Below, in pieces: positions 26,203 to 35,433 of a stretch of DNA of 64,000 nucleotides (position 1 is the first letter of the stretch; every line of letters starts with the position of its first letter). The stretch covers positions 6,362 to 70,361 of the forward strand of contig CALADM010000035.1 of the NCBI GenBank assembly GCA_937890595.1. The letters run 5' to 3'. A program made the translations under genes and the position numbers. The DNA comes from CAJMNU01 sp905214855 (lineage in GTDB: Bacteria > Bacillota > Clostridia > Lachnospirales > Lachnospiraceae). Below the pieces are notes generated by a model. That model searched no databases. It was not told where the DNA came from and saw only the letters and a program-made list of their open reading frames with translations.

Positions 26203-26224
26203 AGAGTCTGGCAAGCCAGACTCT
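26203..26224 (-). terminator. Hairpin between the ECF S-component gene and the GltD-like gene
   Basis: Perfect 10-bp arms agagtctggc / gccagactct with a 2-base centre (a tight loop, so some inner pairs probably open). On the minus strand it is followed by ttgtcttag, a weak T-rich tail. It can serve as the end of the ECF gene transcript, but it lies downstream of a good promoter (26265-26292), so it may also act in the leader of the GltD-like gene. Confidence 0.5.
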
Positions 26225-26264
26225 TATACTGTATTAGGAGCACTCGCAATATCTTTTTAGTATT

Positions 26265-26292
26265 AGTATACACAAATGAGAAAATTTGTCCA
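26265..26292 (-). promoter_or_regulatory. Sigma-A promoter upstream of the GltD-like gene
   Basis: On the minus strand TGGACA (26287-26292) and TATACT (26265-26270) are 16 bp apart, about 200 bp ahead of the GltD-like start. Confidence 0.5.
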
Positions 26293-26353
26293 GAAAAGTT
26301 ATTTTACTAACAAAGATTTCTTTGATATGCCTCTATCTATCCATTATCATGAT

Positions 26354-26950
26354 TTACTTAATATGAAAAAACCATCCTGTTTTCTTTAATACAGGGCGAA
26401 TTGCCGCGTACACAAAAACAACTACCAATGTTCCTGCAATTGCATTGATAAAAGTAACTCCAGCTGCCCAAGTAGACATGATCGCTGCTGCATTTGCCTC
26501 AACACCCAGAATATATTTTTTATACAAATATCCTGCGATCGGATCCATGATCACATTAAATCCCAAACCTGCAACAGATGCAAGCAATGTCCATTTCAGT
26601 ACATATTTCCTGTCATGATCTTCTGTAATATGTGCCACTTTATGTGCGATGCATCCAGCGATCAGACCAATACACAATTTCAAAAGAAAGGTCTTGGGAG
26701 CACTTGTGATATATACAGGATCTAAAAGGTCAGCGATCGTCATTCCAAGAGATCCGGCAAGTCCTCCATAAAATCCGCCCAATAAAAGCGCTGCCAAAAC
26801 ACAGAATGCATTTCCAATATGGAGTGCCACCATATCCCCATTCAATGTCGGAATTGGTATCTTCAAAAACGTGAACGCCACATAACAAAGAGCTGCCATC
26901 AATCCCGTAATGACCAATTTGTATACTTTTTCATTTTTCTCGCTTATCAT
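26354..26950 (-). CDS. ECF transporter S component, substrate unknown
   Basis: A 198-residue membrane protein with about six spans, of the kind that gives an energy-coupling factor transporter its vitamin or metal specificity. Typical features are KLVITGLMAALCYVAFTF at the start, LHIGNAFCVLAALLLGG and YGGLAGSLGMTIADLLDP. The ATG at 26950 has AAGGAGAG seven bases ahead; an upstream open frame lacks family residues. It follows thiN, which might point to thiamine or a precursor, but that is only context: thiamine S components and riboswitches have features I do not see here. No energizing A or T subunits are in the window. Confidence 0.85.
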   Translation of the reverse strand: MISEKNEKVYKLVITGLMAALCYVAFTFLKIPIPTLNGDMVALHIGNAFCVLAALLLGGFYGGLAGSLGMTIADLLDPVYITSAPKTFLLKLCIGLIAGCIAHKVAHITEDHDRKYVLKWTLLASVAGLGFNVIMDPIAGYLYKKYILGVEANAAAIMSTWAAGVTFINAIAGTLVVVFVYAAIRPVLKKTGWFFHIK

Positions 26951-26972
26951 GCTGTCTCTCTCCTTAGGTTCA

Positions 26973-26992
26973 ATGATATGATTCCATATCAT
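26973..26992 (-). promoter_or_regulatory. Leader hairpin of the ECF S-component gene
   Basis: On the minus strand ATGATATG and CATATCAT form a perfect 8-bp stem with a four-base loop, about 22 bp ahead of the start codon. The outer bases GGT and ACC can extend it across a short internal loop. The purine-rich ribosome site stays outside the stem. It may be a simple transcript stabiliser. Confidence 0.35.
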
Positions 26993-27073
26993 ACCCCACA
27001 AGTGGAGTGTTTTAAATATCCAGTTTGGTTTTTTCTGACCAGTCCAGTTTGATACAGCCCCTATACGATTCTT

Positions 27074-27739
27074 TTAATCTCTTGCCTCGATGCACAAAAG
27101 AATTCCTTTGTCAAATGTTATTGTCGCTTCTTCTTCCACTACTTCATTGCTGATACAGAGACTAGAACCAATGGTGATATCTTTTTTCATGAGCGGATAT
27201 TTAAATCCTGTCAATGTAATCCCAGATACTGTTTCTGACAGAGGGACAAAAGATACATACTTTCCATAGAGTTTGTTTTTGCAGAACACTCTTTTTGCAA
27301 GAACAGACTCTTCTGCCCGAAGAAGCGTGATCCTGTTCTTTTCATCCAGAATCTCTACCTGCATTGCATCCTTACTGTATAAATTCAAAAGTTGAATGTT
27401 AGATAGTTCATGATCCAAACGTCCCCCAGTCGCACCCAAAAGAATGATTTTTGTACATCCTGCCTGTTTGGCTGCTTCCAATGCAAGTTCTGTATCTGTC
27501 GCATCTTTTTCTGGTTTGTGTGTCTGCCAGATGATCTGGGAAAACTGACGATACCAAGTCAGCACTTCACTGGAAACCGTATCAAAATCCCCTACAATCT
27601 CCTGTGGAATCCAGTTCAAAAGACGAAGAATAGATAATCCGCCATCAATCGCAATGACCCATGCCTGTTTTTCTTCTCTTAAAACTGTTTCGACAAAGGA
27701 AGTCTCCACTATTCCGCCTGCAACCAGAATTCCTGTCAT
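27074..27739 (-). CDS. thiN: Thiamine diphosphokinase
   Basis: A 221-residue enzyme that turns thiamine into thiamine diphosphate. The catalytic N-terminal half has the family's acidic patches: AIDGGLSILRLLNWIP, VGDFDTVSSEVLTWY and KDATDTELALEAAKQAG. The glycine-rich motif is LGATGGRLDHELSNI. The C-terminal half is the thiamine-binding beta domain. The ATG at 27739 overlaps the rpe stop as ATGA, so the gene is coupled to rpe. The order rsgA-rpe-thiN is the common one in Firmicutes. Confidence 0.93.
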   Translation of the reverse strand: MTGILVAGGIVETSFVETVLREEKQAWVIAIDGGLSILRLLNWIPQEIVGDFDTVSSEVLTWYRQFSQIIWQTHKPEKDATDTELALEAAKQAGCTKIILLGATGGRLDHELSNIQLLNLYSKDAMQVEILDEKNRITLLRAEESVLAKRVFCKNKLYGKYVSFVPLSETVSGITLTGFKYPLMKKDITIGSSLCISNEVVEEEATITFDKGILLCIEARD

Positions 27740-28407
27740 TTTTTCTGCTCCTTTATGATATCCAGAAACGCTTTTGTATTCGCTTCAATATCGCCCTTAA
27801 ACACGGCACTTCCTGCCACAATCACATTTGCACCAGCCTCTAAAACCTGTGGAAGATTTTCGACTGTGACACCACCATCGATCTGAATATCCACTTTCTC
27901 TCTCAATCCTTTCTCTAAAAGGATCTGATGAAGCTGTCTGATCTTATCCAATGTATAAGGGATCAATTTCTGTCCCCCAAATCCTGGATTTACGCTCATA
28001 ATCAGTATCATATCAACCTGCCCTAACATACAATCCAAAACAGAGAGAGGTGTAGATGGATTGATCGCTATTCCTGCCTTCTTTCCACATTCATGGATCA
28101 TCTGTACTGCACGATCCAAATGTGGTGTCGCCTCTGCATGAATGGTGATCCAGTCTGCCCCACACTCTGCTATCTCTTTGATATAACGTTCTGGTGCTTC
28201 CACCATCATGTGAACATCAAACTGCATATCTGAGATCTGTCTCCTCAGACTTCCAACCAAAGGCATTCCAAAAGAAATAGAAGGTACAAACATACCGTCC
28301 ATAATATCCAGATGAAGATAATCTGCACCTGCTTTTTTTGTCATTTCAATATTTGCTTTGAGGTTTCCAAAATCGGCACCCAAAACAGATGGTGATAGAT
28401 GTATCAT
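27736..28407 (-). CDS. rpe: Ribulose-phosphate 3-epimerase
   Basis: A 223-residue TIM-barrel enzyme of the pentose phosphate pathway that interconverts ribulose 5-phosphate and xylulose 5-phosphate. It shows HLSPSVLGADFGNL at the start, LHLDIMDGMFVP with the metal ligands His and Asp, HMMVEAPERYI, and DGGVTVENLPQVLEAGAN. The ATG at 28407 has GGAG 12 bases ahead, a slightly long spacing; the frame open to 28455 gives residues without family support and overlaps rsgA. It follows the rsgA stop by 5 bp. Confidence 0.95.
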   Translation of the reverse strand: MIHLSPSVLGADFGNLKANIEMTKKAGADYLHLDIMDGMFVPSISFGMPLVGSLRRQISDMQFDVHMMVEAPERYIKEIAECGADWITIHAEATPHLDRAVQMIHECGKKAGIAINPSTPLSVLDCMLGQVDMILIMSVNPGFGGQKLIPYTLDKIRQLHQILLEKGLREKVDIQIDGGVTVENLPQVLEAGANVIVAGSAVFKGDIEANTKAFLDIIKEQKK

Positions 28408-28412
28408 ACTTA

Positions 28413-29288
28413 TTAAAATCTCCTTTTTTCTTTTAATTCCTGATACAGCAGACAATAATTTTTATATCTGCTTTCACTGATCTCCCCCTCATGGACTGCC
28501 TGTTTTATCCCACATATCCTTTCCCCTATATGTACACATCCCTGAAATTTGCAATTTTTCTCATATGCTTCAAACTCTGGAAAATAATATTTTAGTTCTT
28601 CTGGCTGCATATCTTCTATATACATAGAACTAAATCCCGGAGTATCCATCATATATGTATCCTTCTCTACATAAAATAATTCTGAATGACGGGTTGTATG
28701 CTTTCCTCTCTTGATTTTTGCACTGACACTTCCTGTTTCCATCTGTGCCTGAGGCTGTATCTGATTGGTGATAGTAGACTTTCCCACTCCGGACGGTCCT
28801 GCAAGAACGGTTGTCTTTCCTCTCAGAAATCCCCTCAGTTCTTCCACGCCTTCTCCTCCACGGGCACTTAAAAAGAGGGTTTTATATCCTGCCGGTTCAT
28901 AAATATCACGATAGCGCTGCATTCCCTTTTCATCTGAAAGATCCATCTTATTAAAACACAAGATCACAGGCACACTCTGCACTTCCATCGTCACCAAAAA
29001 ACGATCCAATAAATTAAGGTTTGGCTCTGGTTCTGTAAGGGCAAAAAACACCATTACCTGATCTATGTTAGATACAGCCGGACGAATCAGGGAATTTGTC
29101 CTCTCAAGGATTTCAACAATATTCCCTTTTCCTTCCTCCTCCAAAGGTTCAAATACAACATTATCTCCAACTAAGGGCTTGATCTGGCGATTTCTGAAAA
29201 TCCCCTTTGCCTTGCACTCATAAATCTGCCCTTCCCCGTCGTGTACATAATAAAATCCGGCAATTCCTTTTATGATTTTTCCTGTCAT
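28413..29288 (-). CDS. rsgA: Ribosome small subunit-dependent GTPase RsgA
   Basis: A 291-residue circularly permuted GTPase that helps late 30S subunit assembly. The N-terminal OB-fold (about 1-65) is followed by the G-domain with permuted order: NKMD near 118, GPSGVGKSTI near 165, and DTPGFSS near 215. The C-terminal zinc motif has Cys and His in KNCKFQGCVHIGERICGIK. The ATG at 29288 overlaps the prkC stop as ATGA. The prpC-prkC-rsgA-rpe-thiN order is conserved across Firmicutes. Confidence 0.96.
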   Translation of the reverse strand: MTGKIIKGIAGFYYVHDGEGQIYECKAKGIFRNRQIKPLVGDNVVFEPLEEEGKGNIVEILERTNSLIRPAVSNIDQVMVFFALTEPEPNLNLLDRFLVTMEVQSVPVILCFNKMDLSDEKGMQRYRDIYEPAGYKTLFLSARGGEGVEELRGFLRGKTTVLAGPSGVGKSTITNQIQPQAQMETGSVSAKIKRGKHTTRHSELFYVEKDTYMMDTPGFSSMYIEDMQPEELKYYFPEFEAYEKNCKFQGCVHIGERICGIKQAVHEGEISESRYKNYCLLYQELKEKRRF

Positions 29289-31510
29289 TCTCCATAAACC
29301 TCTACTTTAAAGAAATTCAGATTGTATGTTTTTAGGATTGTACCATTTACCACATCTACTACCTCAATCTCTCCTGTATAGACATTCTCTGCACCCTCAA
29401 TCTCATTATATTTGACAGGCAGAATGGTGTCTGCGGTGATCACTCTGGGCTCCATCAGTACTTTATAAACATCTTCTCCATTCACTCTCTGTTTTAATCT
29501 GATCTCTACTTGAATACTGGTAGTTGCAGATCCTGGTCCAAACACAGATTTCAAATTACAAGTATCATCAATGGATGCCACATATTTATAATGTCTCGGA
29601 GAGGGGCCAAGACTGATCGTAAAATCTACTGTTGTTCCATGTTCTACTTCTGAGTTTGGATTTAGATTCTGTTTAATGACCAATCCCTGACCAATCGTTT
29701 CACTATATTCTTTGGATACAGTACCTTTTACCAATTTTGCATTTTCCAGTGCAAGTGCTGCATTTTCTTCTGTCATACCAAGCAGATTCGGTACAAAGAC
29801 ATTTTTTATCTCCACTCCCTTACTAACCACAAGCGTCACCTGTGCCTCTTGGGAGACCAGTCCTGTTGGTGTAAAACGTATCACTTTGCCAGTTTCTACT
29901 GAATCACTGAATTCTTCCTGAACCACTACAGGGATCTTTTTATCTTTTAATAAAGCCTGTGCCTCCTCTGATGTCTTTCCCACCAAAGAAAGTTCATCCA
30001 GATTGATCTTATCAGATCCCTCACTGACAACCACCGTCACTGAAGAATAGCGGTCTACTGGCGTTCCTGTATCATAATTTTGAGAAATTACAGTATTTTT
30101 CTCAACTGTATCTGACATTTGATATTCCACCTTCATAGTCAGACCTGCCTGTTTCAAAGAGAGTTCTGCCTCATCAATCGTCTTTCCGACCAGATTTGGC
30201 ATAAGGACTTGTGTCTCCCCAAGAACGGTTTCCTCTGAAGTACTTTGTGCAGATGTATTTGTCTCTACTCCGGCAGAAGTCTGTGTCTGGGGAGTAGGAC
30301 GGCTCATGATACCACTTCCCAATTTCACAATCGCAAAAATAACCACTCCGATCAGGACTGCAGCTCCAACCAGTCCCAATCCCACCATCAAACGGTCAAT
30401 CCCAGCACTTCCTTTTATTTTCTGATCTTTTTGATATGTCTCCCTTTCATAACCATCTGATGTGTAATGCCGCATCTCTTCTTTATCTGTATTTTTGTGA
30501 TCTGTGATCACATCAAGCCCCAAAGATTCCGAATGTTTTTCCAAATCTGAAAGATGGATCACATCTTTTCCCAATTCTTCCTTCTGCTCGTTTCCCCACT
30601 CACTCAATGTCTTTCTATCCTGATACCCAATCGCAATTGTTTTTCCAAGTTCAGGATCTGAAGGTAAGGGATCTTCCCATTCCTCATCTGGATTGATCAA
30701 AATCTTTCTAAGGTCTGATATCAGTTCTTCAATATTAGGATAACGCTGGCTCTTTTTCTTTTCTGTACACTTTAAAATAATCTTCTCCAGACTTTGTGGG
30801 ATATCTTTCACATAAAAACTTGGTGGTGTAATCGGAGTTTCCAAGTGTGCCAATGCGATTGCAACTGTACTGTCTCCTTCAAAAGGAAGACGACCTGTTA
30901 CCATCTCATACATTGTGATACCTAGAGAATAAATATCACTTCTCTCATCACTATAACCGCCTCTTGCCTGTTCTGGTGAAAAATAATGGACAGATCCCAT
31001 CACATTAGATCCAATTGTCTGTGAAGACACCGCTCTGGCGATACCAAAATCTGCCACTTTCACCTTGCCATCCTTAGAAATGATCATATTCTGTGGTTTG
31101 ATATCCCTATGGATAATATGCTGTTCATGTGCCGCAGCAATTCCCTGACATACCTGTAGAGCGATCCCTATGGATTCCCTTACCTCTAAATGTCCTTTTT
31201 TTTCGATGTAATTTTTAAGAGTAACTCCTTCGATCAATTCCATGATGATCGCATGGATTTCTCCCTCATCAATGACATCATAAATATTGACAATATTAGG
31301 ATGAGACAGACCTGCTGCAGCCTGTGCTTCCATACGGAATTTTGCCACAAAATTGACATCTGAACTAAATTCTTCTTTTAATACTTTAATTGCAACCAGA
31401 CGGTTTAATTTATGACATCTTGCCTTATATACATCTGACATGCCTCCAGAACCGATCTTTTCCAAGATCTCATATCGATCCTGCAAAAACATTCCTGTCC
31501 TTAATAACAT
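29285..31510 (-). CDS. prkC: PASTA-domain Ser/Thr protein kinase (PrkC/Stk1 family)
   Basis: A 741-residue membrane kinase. The cytoplasmic Hanks-type kinase domain (about residues 12-275) has the glycine loop GSGGMSDVY, the catalytic Lys in AIKVLK, HRDIKPQN and the metal-binding DFGIA. A juxtamembrane region rich in charge follows. There is one membrane span (about 372-395) and then three extracellular PASTA repeats (about 433-640) that bind peptidoglycan fragments. A further 100-residue C-terminal beta domain completes it. In relatives the kinase controls germination, cell-wall growth and stress. The start overlaps the phosphatase gene, its usual partner. Confidence 0.95.
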   Translation of the reverse strand: MLLRTGMFLQDRYEILEKIGSGGMSDVYKARCHKLNRLVAIKVLKEEFSSDVNFVAKFRMEAQAAAGLSHPNIVNIYDVIDEGEIHAIIMELIEGVTLKNYIEKKGHLEVRESIGIALQVCQGIAAAHEQHIIHRDIKPQNMIISKDGKVKVADFGIARAVSSQTIGSNVMGSVHYFSPEQARGGYSDERSDIYSLGITMYEMVTGRLPFEGDSTVAIALAHLETPITPPSFYVKDIPQSLEKIILKCTEKKKSQRYPNIEELISDLRKILINPDEEWEDPLPSDPELGKTIAIGYQDRKTLSEWGNEQKEELGKDVIHLSDLEKHSESLGLDVITDHKNTDKEEMRHYTSDGYERETYQKDQKIKGSAGIDRLMVGLGLVGAAVLIGVVIFAIVKLGSGIMSRPTPQTQTSAGVETNTSAQSTSEETVLGETQVLMPNLVGKTIDEAELSLKQAGLTMKVEYQMSDTVEKNTVISQNYDTGTPVDRYSSVTVVVSEGSDKINLDELSLVGKTSEEAQALLKDKKIPVVVQEEFSDSVETGKVIRFTPTGLVSQEAQVTLVVSKGVEIKNVFVPNLLGMTEENAALALENAKLVKGTVSKEYSETIGQGLVIKQNLNPNSEVEHGTTVDFTISLGPSPRHYKYVASIDDTCNLKSVFGPGSATTSIQVEIRLKQRVNGEDVYKVLMEPRVITADTILPVKYNEIEGAENVYTGEIEVVDVVNGTILKTYNLNFFKVEVYGE

Positions 31511-32253
31511 ACAGACACCTCTGAGATCCGAGGTGTTGTCAATATCACAGAAATATTGTCACTGCCTCCATTTTCATTCGCCTTCTGGATAAGAAGATCT
31601 GCCTTTTCTTCCATTGTCTGTTCTGAGACAATAATATCTCGGATCTGCTCATCCGACAGCATATTGGTCAGACCATCTGAACAAAGAAGGATAATATCTT
31701 TTGGAAATAATTCTACTTCAAAAAAATCGACCTGCACTCTGCTCTCTGCTCCAATTGCTCTGGTAATAATATTTTTCTTTGCCAGATATGCTTTGCTCCC
31801 ACGCACCAATGCTCCTCTGGAAACCATCTCTTCCACATAAGAATGATCCCTTGTGATCTGTGTGATATTTTGACCATGTACTAAATATAACCGACTATCC
31901 CCCACATTCGCTACATACATAGAACTGCCATCTAATACAGCGGCAACCAGAGTTGTCCCTGTCCCTGCCAAATGTATATTTTGCATCGCATTCTGATATA
32001 ATTCATAGTTGACTTGTCGGATTTCCTCTTCTAAAACAGTGACTGGATTCGTTCCTGAAGAATGACCGATCCTCTCTACCAGCGTTTCCACTGTAAAGCG
32101 TGACGCATAATCACCGGCTTTCTCTCCTCCCATCCCATCTGCCACAACAAACAGGCTGGAACAACACCCAACCGGATCTTCTGAAGCGAAAATATAATCC
32201 TGATTCATCAGGCGCTTCTGGCCAATATCGGTCTTTGCACATGTATGGATCAT
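31501..32253 (-). CDS. prpC: PP2C-family Ser/Thr phosphatase (PrpC/Stp1)
   Basis: A 250-residue metal-dependent phosphatase that reverses the action of the PASTA kinase. Metal-binding aspartates are in NQDYIFA, VVADGMGGEKAGD and LLCSDGLTNMLSD, and the last motif is GGSDNISVI. The ATG at 32253 has AAAGGGTG six bases ahead; the frame extends three codons to a GTG that lies in that site. It overlaps prkC by 10 bp and follows rlmN by 14 bp. Confidence 0.95.
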   Translation of the reverse strand: MIHTCAKTDIGQKRLMNQDYIFASEDPVGCCSSLFVVADGMGGEKAGDYASRFTVETLVERIGHSSGTNPVTVLEEEIRQVNYELYQNAMQNIHLAGTGTTLVAAVLDGSSMYVANVGDSRLYLVHGQNITQITRDHSYVEEMVSRGALVRGSKAYLAKKNIITRAIGAESRVQVDFFEVELFPKDIILLCSDGLTNMLSDEQIRDIIVSEQTMEEKADLLIQKANENGGSDNISVILTTPRISEVSVCY

Positions 32254-32267
32254 GTATTTCACCCTTT

Positions 32268-33323
32268 CTATCCTTTTTTTGTTTCAAGATACCTCTTTCT
32301 CAGCTGCCCGCAAGCGCCATCAATATCCCTGCCCATTTCCCTTCTTATAGTAACATTAATTCCGTTTTTTTCAAGATAATTTTTGAAGCTCTGGATCGCC
32401 TTTCGATCCGACTGTACAAAATCACGTTCTTTGATCGGGTTGACTGGGATCAGGTTTACATGCCCATGCATATCTTTTAGAAGAGTTGTCAATGCCTGTG
32501 CTTCCTGAAGATTATCATTTACTCCCTGAACCAGACTATACTCAAACGTAACTCTTCTTCCTGTCTTATGAAAATAATAACGACATGCATCCAATACATC
32601 CTTTAAACGGTATGCATTGGCAATCGGCATCAATGTTTTTCTGACCTCATCATTTGGGGCATGCAGAGAAAGTGCCAAAGTAATCTGAAGCCCTTCCTGT
32701 GCAAGCTGACGCATTCTAGGAACAATCCCACAAGTTGAAACTGTAATATTTCTCTGGCTTATATGAAGTCCATGGGAATCACTGAGCAGATGGATAAAAC
32801 GGATCAGATTGTCATAATTATCCATTGGCTCTCCAGATCCCATCACTACTACATTAGAGACACGCTCCCCCAGACTCTTCTGAATGCGATAAATCTGATC
32901 CAGCATTTCTGATGCAGTCAGATTTCTTTCCAGACCATCCAGTGTAGAAGCACAAAAACGGCATCCCATGCGACATCCGACCTGTGAAGAAATGCACACC
33001 GAATTACCATGTTCATAACGCATCAGCACACTCTCGATCAAATTGCCGTCTGACAGACCAAAAAGATACTTTCTAGTTCCATCAATCTGTGATACTTTCA
33101 TCTCTACAGTCTGGTGGCAGGTATAACTGTAATTTTGGGCAAGTTTCTCACGTAATGTCTTTGGTAAATTGCTCATTTCCTCAAAACTATCTGCCAGCTT
33201 TTCGTGCATCCACTGATAAATCTGTGCTGCACGGAAAGATTTCTCACCAATCAGTGCCATCTCTGCTGTTAATTCTTCCAATGTCAGTGACTTGATATCT
33301 TTTTTTTCCATTGTCTGTTCCAT
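32268..33323 (-). CDS. rlmN: 23S rRNA (adenine2503-C2)-methyltransferase RlmN
   Basis: A 351-residue radical SAM enzyme that methylates A2503 of 23S rRNA, and in E. coli also A37 of some tRNAs. The N-terminal accessory domain opens with KSLTLEELTAEMALIG. The iron-sulfur motif is CRMGCRFC near residue 120, and the methyl-carrying Cys is in IDGACGQLRKR near the C terminus. The ATG at 33323 has AGAGGAA six bases ahead. It stands between rsmB and prpC, as in Bacillus. Confidence 0.95.
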   Translation of the reverse strand: MEQTMEKKDIKSLTLEELTAEMALIGEKSFRAAQIYQWMHEKLADSFEEMSNLPKTLREKLAQNYSYTCHQTVEMKVSQIDGTRKYLFGLSDGNLIESVLMRYEHGNSVCISSQVGCRMGCRFCASTLDGLERNLTASEMLDQIYRIQKSLGERVSNVVVMGSGEPMDNYDNLIRFIHLLSDSHGLHISQRNITVSTCGIVPRMRQLAQEGLQITLALSLHAPNDEVRKTLMPIANAYRLKDVLDACRYYFHKTGRRVTFEYSLVQGVNDNLQEAQALTTLLKDMHGHVNLIPVNPIKERDFVQSDRKAIQSFKNYLEKNGINVTIRREMGRDIDGACGQLRKRYLETKKG

Positions 33324-33380
33324 CTGTTCCTCTGTCCCATCTATTCTTTCTCTTCAATCTTATCTTTTTCTCTGCTTTTG

Positions 33381-34718
33381 CTATTCTGTCTTTCTTCTCA
33401 TTACCGCAATAAAAAATCCATCACTTGGATGAATTCCCGGTCTTAATTGGATATATCCCTCTTCCAAAGAACATTCCACTGCCAGTTCCTCACTTTCTGG
33501 TCTTAATGACACTGGTTCTAATGGATAATTGTCTAACAGCCATTTGCGGTTTTGTTCGTTTTCTTCTTTATTTATCGTACAAGTACTATAAATCAATTTA
33601 CCGCCTGGTTTTACATATTGCCATGCTACACTAAGGATCTCTCTTTGAAGAAGTGCTAGCTCATGCAGCTTTTCAGGAGTAACATGATATTTAATATCTG
33701 GCTTTCTTCCTATGATGCCAAGACCAGAACATGGAAGATCTGCTAAAACGACATCCGCCTTTTCGACCATATCTTGATCCAATACTCTTGCATCCCAAAC
33801 CTTAGATGTAATATTTTTATATCCGATCCGATCTATATTTTGTTCGATCAGTGCCGTTTTCTCTTCACTGACATCCCTTGCCTCCACATGTCCTTGACCT
33901 TTCAGGATCTCTGCCATATGAAGTGCTTTTCCCCCTGGTGCTGCACAGAGATCCAAAACCATCTCATCTCCCTTTAATCCAGCAAATTGTCCTACTAACG
34001 CAGAACTGACATCCTGTACCTGAAGATATCCTCTTTGAAAGGCTTCTGTCTGTTCCAGAGAATCTATTCCCTCCAAAAACCAGACTTCCTTTGATAAAGT
34101 GGAACGTTTTGCCTCTATGTTCTGTGCATCAAGAGATTCTAAAATTTCTTTTTCTGATGCATTTTGACACAAAAACCGAACACTCAAAGGGCGTTTCTGC
34201 AAAAATGCCTGCAACATATGTTCTGTCTCTTCCTGACCATAATCAGTCTCCCACATTTTCCAAATCCACTCCGGCATAGAATACTTTAAAGAAAGATCTT
34301 TGTCAAAAGAAATCTGGCTGCGTTCTCTTACCACAGTACGCAATACACCATTGACAAAGCCCTTCAGACCCTGAAATCCTCTCTTTTGTGCCAGTTTTAC
34401 TGCCTCATTACAGACTGCAGATGCTGGTACACGATCCATATAAAAAAGCTGATACACAGACATGCGCAGGATATTTCTGATCAAAGGCTTCATTTTCTTT
34501 ACCGGAGTTTTAGAATAGCGGTCGATCACAGCATCCAGCTGCAGTAAATATTCTACTGTTCCTTCTGATACTCTGCTAATAAAGCTCCTCTCCTGCTTTG
34601 TCATGTATTGGTATTTTAAAAGAGCCTGCCTAACGGCAATATGGATAAAAGAATCTTTTTCCAGCACTTCCATCAAAATATCCAATACAATCTCACGTTC
34701 TGACACTGATTTAGTCAT
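33381..34718 (-). CDS. rsmB: 16S rRNA (cytosine967-C5)-methyltransferase RsmB
   Basis: A 445-residue enzyme that methylates C967 of 16S rRNA. The N-terminal NusB-like RNA-binding domain (about 1-140) is followed by a Rossmann methyltransferase domain with the SAM motif VLDLCAAPGGKALHMAE, the motif IV Cys in ADLPCSGLG, and the catalytic Cys in YSTCTINKEENE. The ATG at 34718 was preferred to a TTG at 34736, which lies in the ribosome site. It overlaps the yugP-like gene by 8 bp. Confidence 0.94.
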   Translation of the reverse strand: MTKSVSEREIVLDILMEVLEKDSFIHIAVRQALLKYQYMTKQERSFISRVSEGTVEYLLQLDAVIDRYSKTPVKKMKPLIRNILRMSVYQLFYMDRVPASAVCNEAVKLAQKRGFQGLKGFVNGVLRTVVRERSQISFDKDLSLKYSMPEWIWKMWETDYGQEETEHMLQAFLQKRPLSVRFLCQNASEKEILESLDAQNIEAKRSTLSKEVWFLEGIDSLEQTEAFQRGYLQVQDVSSALVGQFAGLKGDEMVLDLCAAPGGKALHMAEILKGQGHVEARDVSEEKTALIEQNIDRIGYKNITSKVWDARVLDQDMVEKADVVLADLPCSGLGIIGRKPDIKYHVTPEKLHELALLQREILSVAWQYVKPGGKLIYSTCTINKEENEQNRKWLLDNYPLEPVSLRPESEELAVECSLEEGYIQLRPGIHPSDGFFIAVMRRKTE

Positions 34719-35424
34719 CGTCTCTTCTTCCTCCAAATAAGATCACCAATCTAAGAAGCTGAAGAATGGATGAAATTGCTCCTGCCACATAGGTCATTGC
34801 CGCTGCTCCCAGCACCTTTCTTGTCATGCCCAGCTCATCTTCTGCCAAAATCCCTGTAGAATCCAACAGTTTTAAAGCTCTGGAAGATGCATTGAACTCT
34901 ACTGGAAGTGTCACAAGCTGGAACAATACAGCAAAAGAAAAACACAAAATTCCAATCTCCACCAATGGAGATCCCAATCCGCCAAACAACATGCCGATCA
35001 GGATCAAAGGCCAAGAAATCTGCTGACCAATGTTTACTACTGGGACAATTGCCCCTCTTAGTTTTAATGGCACATATTCTTTATAATCCTGTATGGCATG
35101 ACCACACTCATGAGCGGCAACCCCAATTGCGGCAACAGAAGTCTGATCATATACTGCCTGTGATAACCTCAGTGTCTTGGTGCGAGGATCATAGTGATCC
35201 GTCAATCTGCCGGAAACTGGCTGCACCGTCACATCATAAATCCCCTGTGACTGAAGAAGCCTTCTTGCTGCCTCTGCGCCTGTCATTCCTGTCTTTGAAC
35301 GCACACGGCTATATTTGCTAAATGTTCCATTCACTCTGGCAGATGCCAGCATAGAGATCACAACACCAATTAAAATCAATATCATTGTCGGATCAATATA
35401 ACGATATCCATATCCATAATACAT
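34711..35424 (-). CDS. Zinc metallopeptidase (YugP family)
   Basis: A 237-residue membrane protein with one N-terminal span, a cytosol-facing or lumenal catalytic segment holding HECGHAIQ (HExxH zinc motif), and three more spans in the second half. It matches the Zn_peptidase_2/YugP family. Its substrate is unknown. It follows fmt by nine bp and overlaps rsmB, and this fmt-yugP-rsmB order recurs in clostridia and some bacilli, so co-transcription with translation genes is likely. Confidence 0.88.
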   Translation of the reverse strand: MYYGYGYRYIDPTMILILIGVVISMLASARVNGTFSKYSRVRSKTGMTGAEAARRLLQSQGIYDVTVQPVSGRLTDHYDPRTKTLRLSQAVYDQTSVAAIGVAAHECGHAIQDYKEYVPLKLRGAIVPVVNIGQQISWPLILIGMLFGGLGSPLVEIGILCFSFAVLFQLVTLPVEFNASSRALKLLDSTGILAEDELGMTRKVLGAAAMTYVAGAISSILQLLRLVILFGGRRDDD

Positions 35425-35433
35425 GATCTATCA

